Part shown: positions 24,666 through 33,841 of the stretch, piece by piece
How the letters are laid out: each line of letters starts with the position of its first letter
Position numbering within the stretch: the first letter of the stretch is position 1
Assembly: GCA_023150945.1 (NCBI GenBank)
Contig: JAKLJX010000007.1
Span: 274,123-338,122, forward strand
DNA: 64,000 bases
Reading direction: 5' to 3'
From: a bacterium
Lineage (GTDB): Bacteria; Zhuqueibacterota; Zhuqueibacteria; Zhuqueibacterales; Zhuqueibacteraceae
Made by a program: the position numbers and the translations under genes
The notes under the pieces: model-generated
The model's input: only the letters and a program-made list of their open reading frames with translations
Database searches by the model: none
What the model was told of the DNA's origin: nothing

Positions 24666-27413
24666 ATGAAAACCAACAAACCCCATCGTCCTCGCGCGCA
24701 ACGCGGGGAAGCCTCTGCCCGCTCACTCGCTTGGCACGCCCTTGCGGAAGAAGCGGTATATCACAAGCTCCAAGCCAGCGAGCAAGGCCTCAACCCGGAG
24801 CAGGTGGAAGAGCGGCTGCATGAATTCGGCAGGAACATCCTGCCCGCCAAGAAACCGCCCACTTTGCTGCAAGTGGTGCTGCACCAGTTCACCAGCCCGT
24901 TGATCTACATTCTGCTGATCGCCGGCGTCGTGGCTCTGGCCATCGGTGACGTCAAAGACGCCGGTTTCATCTTCGCCGTCATTCTGCTCAACGCCGTCAT
25001 CGGCACGGTGCAGGAGTGGCGCGCCGAGCAGAGCGCACACGCCCTGCAAACCCTGTTGAAGATCAAGGCACGCGTGCGCCGCGCCGAGCCCCAACAAACG
25101 ATTCCAGCGGAAGAATTGGTTCCGGGCGACGTCGTTCTGCTCGAATCCGGCGACAAAGTTCCGGCAGATTTGCGCTTCGTGCAGGTCAACAACTTGACCA
25201 TTGACGAAGCTTTTCTGACCGGCGAATCTCTTCCCGTGGAAAAAAGCCTGTCGCTGCTGCGCGAAGACACGCCGGTGAGCGACCGCAAAAACATGGGCTA
25301 TGCCGGCGCCACCGTGGTCACCGGCCGCGGCCTCGGTCTCGTCGTCGCCACCGGTTCGCACACCGAGGTCGGAAAAATCGCGCGCTCCCTCACCGAAAAA
25401 GAAGGCGCCAAACCGCCGCTGGTCATTCGCATGGAGCGGTTCGCCCGCCAAGTCAGCCTGATCGTGCTGGTGTTCGCCGTTCTGCTGGGCCTGCTCTCAG
25501 TCTCGCGCGGCGTCGAATTTCGTGACGTTTTCTTTTTGATGATCGCCATGGCGGTCTCGGCCATTCCCGAAGGCCTGCCGGTGGCGATGACCGTGGCGCT
25601 CTCGCTCGCCACCGGCCGCATGGCCAAGCGGCAAGTGATCGTGCGCAAGCTCATGGCGGTGGAAAGTCTGGGCAGTTGCACCACCATTGCCAGCGACAAA
25701 ACCGGCACCCTAACCGTGAACCAGCAAACCGTGAAATTGATCGTGTTCCCCGAGGGCACGCGCGTGCAGATCAGCGGCCAGGGTTACAACGACGAAGGCG
25801 AAGCCAGCCGCGAGGACGGCGGCTCAATTGACGAAGCCTTGCAGGCGCGCTTGCTCGGCCTGACAAGAGCTGGCGTGCTGTGCAACGAAGCCTCGCTCGC
25901 CAACGAAAACGGAACTTGGAAACACAGCGGCGATGCCATGGATGTCGCCCTGCTGGCGCTGGGGCGAAAACTGAATCTGAATCCGGACGACGAACGCCGG
26001 CAGTTCCCGATTGCCGCCGAGATCCCGTTTGAATCTGAAAAGCGCTACGCCGCCACCGCCTATCGCAACAACGGCAAAATTGAAGTCGCCGTGAAGGGCG
26101 GCGTCGAAGCGGTATTGCCTTTCTGCACTCGCATGTCAACCGCCTCCGGCGACCAGCCGCTCGATGAAGACGGCCTTTTGCGCCAGGCGCAGGAAATGGC
26201 CGAGCATGGCTATCGCGTGCTCGTCATCGCCGGCGGCTCGCTCGCCGATGCCGTCAATGCGGCGCAATTTGACGAGTCGCAGTTGGCCGATCTCACGGTG
26301 TTGGGATTGGTGGGATTCATCGATCCGCTGCGTCCGGAAGTGCGCGATGCTGTTGCCGTCTCCCGGCAAGCCGGCGTGAAAGTGATCATGATCACCGGCG
26401 ATCATCCGGCCACGGCGCTGGCCATCGCCAAAGAATTGCAGATTGCCGAATCGGTCGAGCAAGTGATCAGCGGGCAAGAGTTGGAAGAAATCGGTGGATA
26501 TGACACGCCGGAATTTTACGAGCGCATCAAGCACGTCACGGTCTTTGCGCGCGTCACCCCGCAGCAGAAGCTGCACATCGTGGAAGGCTTGGTGAAGGTG
26601 GGCGAATTTGTGGCGGTCACCGGCGACGGCGTCAACGACGCGCCCGCTTTGCGCCGCGCGAACATCGGCGTTGCCATGGGCTCCGGCACCGACATCGCCA
26701 AAGACACCGCGCTGATGATCGTGACTGATGACAACTTTGCCTCAATTGTATCCGGCATTGAAGAAGGGCGTTTCGCCTATGCCAACGTGCGCAAAGTCAC
26801 GCTACTGCTGATTTCCACCGGCGCCGCGGAGCTGATCCTGATTGGCGGCGCGACGCTCATGGGATTGCCGGCGCCATTGCTGGCTGTGCAAATTCTCTGG
26901 CTGAACTTGGTGACCAACGGCATTCAAGACGTGGCTTTGGCATTCGAAGCCGGCGAGAAGGGCGTCATGAGACTGCCGCCGCGCCGGCCCAGCGAGGGCA
27001 TCTTCAACCGCAAAATGATCGAGCAGGTGCTGACCAGCGGCATCACCATGGCTTTGGTCTGTTTGGGCGCGTGGATCATCCTGCTCAACCGCGGCTGGGA
27101 GGAAGCAATCGCCCGCAACGCGCTGCTCACGCTGCTGGTGCTCATGCAATTCTATCACGTGCTCAATTGCCGCTCGGAATACCGCTCCGCCTTCCGCATT
27201 CCATTGCCCAATAACACCGTCTTGATGTTCGGCATGCTTGCGGCCTTCGGCATTCACGTGCTGGCGATGCACTGGCCGCCGCTGCAAGCGCTGCTGCGCA
27301 CCAGCCCCCTGCCCCTCGAGCAGTGGCTGATTTTTGGCGCCATTGCTGCGGTGGTTATGGCCGTCATGGAAATTTACAAGCGGGTGAAGAAAATGCCATT
27401 GTTGGCAGAATGA
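24666..27413 (+). CDS. P2-type cation-transporting ATPase (Ca2+ or Na+ type)
   Basis: Start ATG 24666 has AGGA 5 bases upstream; a TTG four codons earlier is the alternative. The 915-residue protein has the N-terminal cation ATPase domain, TGES (actuator domain), membrane motif PEGLP (301-305), phosphorylation site DKTGT with Asp344, nucleotide-domain KGGVEAV, MITGDHPATA and the hinge TGDGVNDAPA. About ten membrane segments are expected, four of them at the C-terminus. PEGLP with this layout fits P2A/P2B calcium pumps or fungal-type Na+ pumps rather than heavy-metal P1B pumps, since CPC is absent. The ion is not settled. It is flanked on both sides by GGCAGAATGATT repeats. Confidence 0.92.
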   Translation: MKTNKPHRPRAQRGEASARSLAWHALAEEAVYHKLQASEQGLNPEQVEERLHEFGRNILPAKKPPTLLQVVLHQFTSPLIYILLIAGVVALAIGDVKDAGFIFAVILLNAVIGTVQEWRAEQSAHALQTLLKIKARVRRAEPQQTIPAEELVPGDVVLLESGDKVPADLRFVQVNNLTIDEAFLTGESLPVEKSLSLLREDTPVSDRKNMGYAGATVVTGRGLGLVVATGSHTEVGKIARSLTEKEGAKPPLVIRMERFARQVSLIVLVFAVLLGLLSVSRGVEFRDVFFLMIAMAVSAIPEGLPVAMTVALSLATGRMAKRQVIVRKLMAVESLGSCTTIASDKTGTLTVNQQTVKLIVFPEGTRVQISGQGYNDEGEASREDGGSIDEALQARLLGLTRAGVLCNEASLANENGTWKHSGDAMDVALLALGRKLNLNPDDERRQFPIAAEIPFESEKRYAATAYRNNGKIEVAVKGGVEAVLPFCTRMSTASGDQPLDEDGLLRQAQEMAEHGYRVLVIAGGSLADAVNAAQFDESQLADLTVLGLVGFIDPLRPEVRDAVAVSRQAGVKVIMITGDHPATALAIAKELQIAESVEQVISGQELEEIGGYDTPEFYERIKHVTVFARVTPQQKLHIVEGLVKVGEFVAVTGDGVNDAPALRRANIGVAMGSGTDIAKDTALMIVTDDNFASIVSGIEEGRFAYANVRKVTLLLISTGAAELILIGGATLMGLPAPLLAVQILWLNLVTNGIQDVALAFEAGEKGVMRLPPRRPSEGIFNRKMIEQVLTSGITMALVCLGAWIILLNRGWEEAIARNALLTLLVLMQFYHVLNCRSEYRSAFRIPLPNNTVLMFGMLAAFGIHVLAMHWPPLQALLRTSPLPLEQWLIFGAIAAVVMAVMEIYKRVKKMPLLAE

Positions 27414-27453
27414 TTACAATTACAAAATTATCCTGCCGAACAATCATTCTGCC
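27404..27453 (+). terminator. inverted-repeat terminator after the ATPase
   Basis: Perfect 12-bp arms GGCAGAATGATT (27404-27415) and AATCATTCTGCC (27442-27453) with a 26-base spacer are followed by TTTT. The ATPase stop codon lies inside the left arm. The arm equals the repeat upstream of the gene, so this terminator is built from a dispersed repeat. Confidence 0.7.
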
Positions 27454-27547
27454 TTTTAAAAAGCTTTTGCTTTGTTGCTTTGATCAAAGTCGTTTTGTTC
27501 TGCAATTATTGAGAATTTCCATCGCATCTATTTCAGGGAATGAAACC

Positions 27548-30258
27548 ATGCGTCTTTCAGATCATTTTCGAATTCCGTTTCTTCTATCCTTCATAATTAC
27601 AAGCGCTGCCATCGATGCCGTCCACGCCCAATATTTTGGCCGCAACAAAGTGCAGTACGAAAGCTTCGATTTCAAAGTTCTCAAAACAACGCATTTCGAC
27701 ATTTACTATTGTGCCGAAAAAGAGGAGGCGGTACAGCACGCGGCGCGCATGTCCGAGCGCTGGTACGCCCGCATGTCGCGCCTGCTGAATCACCAGCTCA
27801 CCGGGAAGCAGCCGTTGATTCTTTACGCCAACCAGCCGCACTTCCAGCAAACCAACACCATTCAAGGCACGCTGGGAGAGGGAACCGGCGGCGTTACCGA
27901 GGCTTTCAAGCGCCGTATGGTGCAGCCGTTTGCCGCCTCGCTGGCAGAAACGGATCACGTGCTCGGACACGAGCTGGTGCATGCGTTTCAATTCGACCTC
28001 ACCGGCGGCGGCAGCCCTGGCGCCGGATTCCGAGCGCCGAGCGCGCTGCGATTGCCGTTGTAGTTTATTGAGGGCATGTCAGAGTACTTGACCCTCGGGC
28101 ACGTCGATCCTCACACCGCCATGTGGATGCGCGACGTGGCGCGCGCGAAAAAACTGCCCACCGTTCGCCAGCTTTCCGATCCGCGATATTTTCCCTACCG
28201 CTTCGGCCAGGCATTTTGGGCTTACGTCGCCGGCAGATGGGGCGACGAGATGGTGGGCAGGCTGCTGCGCGACGCGGGCAAATCCGGCGACGTGGAGAAA
28301 GCCATCAAGACTATTTTCAACCTCGATGCCAACGCCTTGTCGCAAGCCTGGCACGACGCACTTCACACCGCGTATGATCCACTCGTCGAGGTCACGCAAA
28401 CTCCGGACAAATATGGCCGCCTGCTGATTTCGGATAAACAAGGCGGCGGCAACATCAATTTGGCCCCGGCCCTCAGCCCGGATGGCAAGCACATCGTTTT
28501 CTTCTCGGAGAAAGATTTGTTCTCCATCGACATGTTTCTCGCCGACGCCGAGACCGGAAGAATCTTGCGCAAAATCACCAACACCGCGGTCGATCCGCAT
28601 TTCGAGAGTCTGCAATTCATCAATTCCGCCGGCGCGTGGGATGCGCAAAGCCGCCGGTTCGCTTTCGCCGCGATCAAGAAAGGCCAGCCGGTTCTCTCGC
28701 TGCTCGAAGTCACCCGCAACCGCATGGAGCGCGAAATCACTTTGCGCGAGCTTGGCGAAATTCTCAATCCCACCTGGTCACCGGACGGCCGCTACATTGC
28801 CTTCTCCGCCCTCGTTGGCGGATTAACCGATTTGTTCATTTACGATGCTCAGCCCGGCGCTTTCGGTTGCCTCGCGCGCGCCACGTCTGGCTTTTAGTGT
28901 TTTCGAAAACGGCAAGTATGGCATTTATTCGGTGGATGCTGCGGAGAAGCTCGCCGGAGAAGAGCCCGCCAAGTGGCCAAATGACGGCAACCCTGCCGCC
29001 GATGCTGCGCGCCAACAACGAAGTGTTGACGCTCATCAAGAATCCGGACTTCGGCCTGCCGGCGGTGAGTGATTCCGCTGCCGGCGATTATCGCCCCAAG
29101 TTGTCGCTCGATTACATCGGCCAGCCGTATCTCGTTGCCGGCGTCGATCGCTTCGGCACCTATCTCGGCGGCGGCGCCTCGCTGTTTTGGAGCGACATGC
29201 TCGGCGATCACAATCTCGCGACAATGTTGCAAGCCACCGGAAATTTCGAAGAAATCGCCGCCGTCGCCGCGTACCAAAATCTCAAACGGCGCTTGAACTG
29301 GGGCGCCACGATCCAGCAAATTCCCTACGTTGCCGGTGACTTTGCCTCCGGGTTTGGAGAAATCAACGGCACGTCCGCATACATAGAGCAAGAGATTCGC
29401 TTGCGGCAGATCAACCGGGATATTGCCGGCGTGCTTGGATATCCCTTCAGCCGGGCGCAACGGTTCGAGCTGTCGGCGGGCTATCGCCACATCAGCTTCG
29501 ACAGCGAAGTGAGAACGATTGCGGTTTCCACCGCCACCGGACGAGTGATTCTCGATAGAACGGAAGATTTGCCTTCGCCTCGTTCGCTGAGTTTGGGCCA
29601 GGCGAGCGCGGCGCTGGTGTACGATACCTCGATCTTCGGCGCGACCAGTCCCATTCTCGGCCAGCGCTACCGGCTGGAAATATCGCCCAGCTACGGTTCG
29701 CTGTCGTCATATTCGGCGCTTGCGGATTATCGCCGCTACGTGATGCCGGCGCGGCCCTTTACGCTGGCGGCGCGCGTTCTCCATTATGGCCGCTACGGTC
29801 GCGATGCCGAAGACGGCCGGCTCTTTCCGTTTTTCCTTGGTTGCTCCACGCTCGTGCGCGGCTACGACTTTAATTCTTTCAGCGCTGATGAATGCGGGGC
29901 CAGCGCTTCCGGCGACTGCCCGGTGGTGGATCAACTGTTTGGCAGCAAAATGTTGCCCGGCAATTTCGAGCTGCGTTTTCCGCCGTTCGGCGTGCTCGGC
30001 CTGGGTGGAGGATATTACGGCTTCCTGCCCATCGAGCTTGGCGCTTTTTACGACGCCGGCGTCGCCTGGACGAAAAACGAGAAGGCATGGTTTCTCGACG
30101 GCAGCCGCAATTTGGTGCGCAGCGCCGGCGCAACCTTGCGTTTGAATTTGCTGGGCTATCTGATTGCGGAAGTTATTTTCGTCTATCCCCTCGATCGTCC
30201 GAAAAAAGGCTGGCACTGGCAATTCAGCCTGACGCCAGGTTTTGAAGAGGTTTTATGA
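27548..30258 (+). pseudogene. broken secreted peptidase-propeller-beta-barrel gene
   Basis: Start ATG 27548 gives a signal peptide (LLSFIITSAAIDAVHAQYF). The first part has a gluzincin-like HELVHAFQFDLTGG and runs to an in-frame TAG at 28061-28063. The same frame continues FIEGMSEYLTLGHVDPHT, so TAG stands where related proteins have Trp (LPLWFIEGM). The second part has TolB-like propeller repeats (LSPDGKHIVFFSEKDLFSID; TWSPDGRYIAFSAL) and leaves frame near 28850-28895 (RLAFSVFENGKYGIYSVD in frame 3). It shifts again near 28980 into a BamA/D15-like barrel (RPKLSLDYIGQPYLVAGVDR to the stop at 30258). One nonsense change and two frameshifts mean no full-length product unless these are sequence errors. 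Confidence 0.8.
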
Positions 30259-30292
30259 AATTTGCAAGTATAACTTTCAGATTGCATAACTC

Positions 30293-31552
30293 GTGTCCTT
30301 TCTCTTTTTGATCTTGACCGGCTTCTTGCTTTCCCGCTTGGGAGTGCGCTACGGGCTGATCGAGCGATTTTTCGCGCGCGGCCTCACCCGCCGCCACGAT
30401 TCGATCACCAGTTTCCTGCTCGCGCTGATGGCGGCGACGGCGTTGATTTCCATGTTCATTCCCAACTTCATCACCGCGCTGGCGTTGTTGCCGATTTTGG
30501 AAAAATTGCGCCGCCACTTCGAGCAACAGTACGATCCGCCGCTCGCGCGCCGCTTGACCACGGCCATGGTGCTCGCGGCGATTTATGGCTGCAACATCGG
30601 CGGCATGGGCTCGCTTATCGGCAGCCTCGCCAACGCGTTGATGCTGGGCGCGCTGGAATTGTATCAAACGCCGGGCCGCGAAAAGATCAACTTTCTCTCA
30701 TGGTTCGGCTGGAGCCTGCCGCTGACCGCGATTTTAATCGGCTGCGCCTGGGCGCAATTGGTTTATGTGATCTTGCCTCGCACCGTGCGCCGCGCCGGCA
30801 TTGAGCTGGCACATTCATTTTCTGAAAGCCGCCCGCAAATTTTTGCCGGGCGCGCCGCACTGGCCATCGGGATTTGGCTGGCGTTCTGGAGCGCGCATTC
30901 CATTTTGCAACTCTTGTTGCCCGCGCCGGCAGCGAGCCTCTCCGTGCTGGGTTTGAAAATCGGTTGGACGCCGTGGGATAAAATTGCCGCGCTCTTTGGA
31001 ATATTGTATACGCTGCTGTTGTTCGCGCCACTCTTTAAAGGCAGCGACCGCCGGCGTGAGCCGATTCTGCGCTTTGCGGATTGCTTTGAGCAATTGCCCC
31101 TGCGCGCGTTCGGCGTGTTGCTGCTGGCGCTGACAATCGGCGGCGTGCTGATTGCGCTCCAAGCGCCGCAGTGGGCGGCAACGCAGGTGAGCAAAATTCT
31201 GCCGCCACAGGCCGCGCCGTTCAGCCTGTACTTTTTTATGTGTTTCACCACCACGTTGGCCACGGAATTTTTCAACAACACGGCGGTGACGGTGGCATTT
31301 TTTCCGGTGATGCACGCGTTGGCCGAGCGCCTGCTGCTGCCGCCGCTGCTTGCGCTCATGGCCGTGGGGTTGGCTGCCACCAACGCGTTCATGCTGCCCA
31401 TCAGCACCCCCGTCAATGCGTTGCTGTATGGCGGCGTCAAGCACGTCTCATTGAAAACCATGGCCGCTTCCGGGCTGCTGTTGGATTTCATCAGCGCGAT
31501 ATGGATGGCGTTGTTTCTGGCGCAGGTGATTCCGTGGTATTATGGACTATAG
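30293..31552 (+). CDS. SLC13/ArsB-like permease, apparently N-terminally truncated
   Basis: The 419-residue protein is almost all membrane helices. It has CNIGGMGSLIGSLANAL in the first half and EFFNNTAVTVAFFPVMHAL plus MLPISTPVNALLYGGVKHV in the second, the NxT/SNT motifs of the DASS/ion-transporter superfamily. Compared with the permease at 20975 it begins (FLFLILTGFLLSRLGVRYG) where that protein is already at about residue 65-75, and it lacks the TrkA-C domains. The only start is GTG 30293, three bases after an in-frame TAA, with no clear ribosome site. It is either a shortened permease or a 5'-deleted copy. Confidence 0.7.
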   Translation: MSFLFLILTGFLLSRLGVRYGLIERFFARGLTRRHDSITSFLLALMAATALISMFIPNFITALALLPILEKLRRHFEQQYDPPLARRLTTAMVLAAIYGCNIGGMGSLIGSLANALMLGALELYQTPGREKINFLSWFGWSLPLTAILIGCAWAQLVYVILPRTVRRAGIELAHSFSESRPQIFAGRAALAIGIWLAFWSAHSILQLLLPAPAASLSVLGLKIGWTPWDKIAALFGILYTLLLFAPLFKGSDRRREPILRFADCFEQLPLRAFGVLLLALTIGGVLIALQAPQWAATQVSKILPPQAAPFSLYFFMCFTTTLATEFFNNTAVTVAFFPVMHALAERLLLPPLLALMAVGLAATNAFMLPISTPVNALLYGGVKHVSLKTMAASGLLLDFISAIWMALFLAQVIPWYYGL

Positions 31553-31798
31553 ACGTCATCGTTCAAAGAAAAAACGAAAACGTTGCGGAAACTTTGCGTC
31601 TCGGCGCCTTTGCGTGCGCTTTTTCTTTTTTGGTCCCGGCTCGTCCGGGTTGTGGCTCTGCCCTTCAAAATCGCCGCGGTTGAAGTATTTCTTCAAATGG
31701 ATGGCCATCGCCAATTAATTCCGCTTTTGCTTGACAAAGCGGAAGAGTATCAACATATTTTTAAGCGCATTTTGAACAAATGGAAAGGAGAAAAGCCC

Positions 31799-31990
31799 AT
31801 GCCCAAGAACCGCATCATCTACATCGGCCTGATTGTTTTTGTCGCCAGCGCGCTGCTCTGGATCGGCGCGGAGCTGACCAAGCGCATCGACTGGCTTCTG
31901 CCCTATGCCGCCGGCGCCGGCGCGTTGCTCATTGTATTCGGCTTTTTGCAAGAAACCTGGAAGTCCCGCTCGTTGAAGCCGCCGGCATAA
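31799..31990 (+). CDS. small two-helix membrane protein
   Basis: Start ATG 31799 has an excellent ribosome site (GGAAAGGAG). The 63-residue product, starting MPKNRIIYIGLIVFVASALL, has two hydrophobic helices (about 5-20 and 30-46) joined by AELTKRIDW. The C-terminus is basic (ETWKSRSLK). No family was recognised. The frame is open upstream, but the ribosome site and helices fix this start. Confidence 0.7.
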   Translation: MPKNRIIYIGLIVFVASALLWIGAELTKRIDWLLPYAAGAGALLIVFGFLQETWKSRSLKPPA

Positions 31991-32099
31991 TTCTACTTAA
32001 GCCACATTTGCTCAGCGCCACAAGGCGTGAAATGTTCTTAGCGTATTCCGCGTGTTTCGTGGGCTACTATAATCGTCGCCGAAGAATACCGCTCATGCT

Positions 32100-33707
32100 T
32101 CAAGCCGGCGGCTCGGCTTCCGCCATGCCCTTGGGCACGCCCGGCTCATCTTCATTACCGTCGGCAAGATGATGAACGGCGCGCCACGCGTGATAACCCA
32201 GGCGATCGAGCCAACGCAACGCTTCCAGCCGCGCCAAAGTATCTCCGGCATCGGCGCGGCCCGCGGCCGTCTCTTCCAAATTGGCGAGGCGATGCGTCTT
32301 TCGTGTTTCCGCCAGTGCGCGTGAGAGTGTTGCCAAATCGCCAACCGGCGCCGGCACTTCGTTGCCGCTGAGCCACGGCGCGATCGCGGCCAGTCCTTCG
32401 GATAAACGGCCGCTGGCCGCGGCAAGAACAGCATCACGCTCCAGCCATTGCAGCGACTTCGAGTCACGACCGGCTTCCAGCAAGCGCTCGAGATGATCCA
32501 TGGCATGGAGCGTGTCGATGTGCCGTTGGTGCTCGCTTTTGGTTTCGGGATCCGATCGAATTCGGCCGAGGAATTTTCTGGTTTCATCAAGGGCGCGACC
32601 GGCGGGTTCGAGCGTGTCACGACTCGGGCGGCCTTGCAGCAGGTTCTGAAGATATTCTGAAAGAACCAATGCGATCTCGCGCAGCGTGAGCCGCGTCGCT
32701 TCGATCGCAACGGGCGCTACCGTCGCGACCGTGGCATCCAACCGTCGCGTCAGCGCCGGGCCGCGTTCCGGCACCAGGCGCTCGATGAGGCGCGCATAGC
32801 CGCGAGTCCAGGGCAGGAGCAAAAGGACGCCCAGCACGTTGAACACCGTGTGAAACGTGGCGAGCGCCAACGCTCCGGGCTGCGCTTCCAAGCCGTGCGC
32901 CAGCGCATCGGCCAAACGCACGAAATGCGGCAGAATCGCCAGCGCAACGACACCGGTAATCACATTGAACAGGATGTGAGCGAGCGCGGTGCGCTTGGCC
33001 GCCGTGGCCGCGCCGATGCAAGCAAGGCCCGCGGTCACCGTGGTGCCGACGTTTTGGCCCACCACCAGCGCCGCAGCTTGCGTCAAATCGATTGCGCCGC
33101 CGTGCAGCGCCGTGAGCGTCGTCGCCACCGCGGCGCTCGAGGATTGCATCACCACGGTCATGGCGATGCCCATCGCCACCAGCAGCAACCGCCCGGAAAA
33201 AGTCTCGCCGGGAAGTTGTGAAGGATCGAAACGCTCGGCAAGATGCGCCATGCCGGCTTGCAGCGTATCGATGCCCACAAAGATGAGACCAAAGCCCGCC
33301 AACGCCAGTCCGCCGGCGGCCAGCCGATCACGCGTGAGCAGACGCAACAACGCGCCAATGCCGATGAGCGGCAGCGCAAGTTTACCGACACTGATTTTGA
33401 GGCCCAGCACCGCCACGATCCAGCCGGTGCTGGTGGTGCCAAGATTGGCGCCGAACAGTACGCCCACCGCCTGCGGAAACGTAAGCAGCCCCGCGCTGAC
33501 GAAGCCGATGGTGGTCAGCGTGGTGGCGCTCGAGGATTGCACCAGCATAGTGACCGTGGCGCCCGACAACAGCGCCGAAAACGGTCCGCGCACGAAGCGG
33601 CTGAGCACGCGGCGCAAGGCATCTCCGGCCACGGCCTTGAGGCCGTCGGTGAGCAATATCATGCCCAACAGAAACAGGCCGATGCCGCCTAATAGGTCTA
33701 GAATCAT
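32100..33707 (-). CDS. Na+/phosphate cotransporter family protein with PhoU-like tail
   Basis: The 535-residue protein has two inverted membrane repeats, each with the signature QSSSA: MLVQSSSATTLTTIGFV and VMQSSSAAVATTLTAL, plus FGANLGTTSTGWIV and VGQNVGTTVTAGLA. Eight or so helices end near residue 300. Residues 330-530 are helical and charged (RLTLREIALVLSEYLQNLL; HIDTLHAMDHLERLLEAG), as in the PhoU-like tail of NptA/YjbB-type proteins. It probably exports or imports phosphate with Na+ at the inner membrane. It is divergent from the 33842 gene with a 134-base spacer. Confidence 0.9.
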   Translation of the reverse strand: MILDLLGGIGLFLLGMILLTDGLKAVAGDALRRVLSRFVRGPFSALLSGATVTMLVQSSSATTLTTIGFVSAGLLTFPQAVGVLFGANLGTTSTGWIVAVLGLKISVGKLALPLIGIGALLRLLTRDRLAAGGLALAGFGLIFVGIDTLQAGMAHLAERFDPSQLPGETFSGRLLLVAMGIAMTVVMQSSSAAVATTLTALHGGAIDLTQAAALVVGQNVGTTVTAGLACIGAATAAKRTALAHILFNVITGVVALAILPHFVRLADALAHGLEAQPGALALATFHTVFNVLGVLLLLPWTRGYARLIERLVPERGPALTRRLDATVATVAPVAIEATRLTLREIALVLSEYLQNLLQGRPSRDTLEPAGRALDETRKFLGRIRSDPETKSEHQRHIDTLHAMDHLERLLEAGRDSKSLQWLERDAVLAAASGRLSEGLAAIAPWLSGNEVPAPVGDLATLSRALAETRKTHRLANLEETAAGRADAGDTLARLEALRWLDRLGYHAWRAVHHLADGNEDEPGVPKGMAEAEPPA

Positions 33708-33841
33708 TCCACTTTTTTAGTTTCAGTTGTTGGGTTGATTTGATTTCCAAACAGTTTATACTTGCAGACGCAAAAATCAATTGAAATTCTATCAGTCAGA
33801 GAGAGCCCTCGCAGGCCGTCATTCTTCAGGAACAGCCGGGT

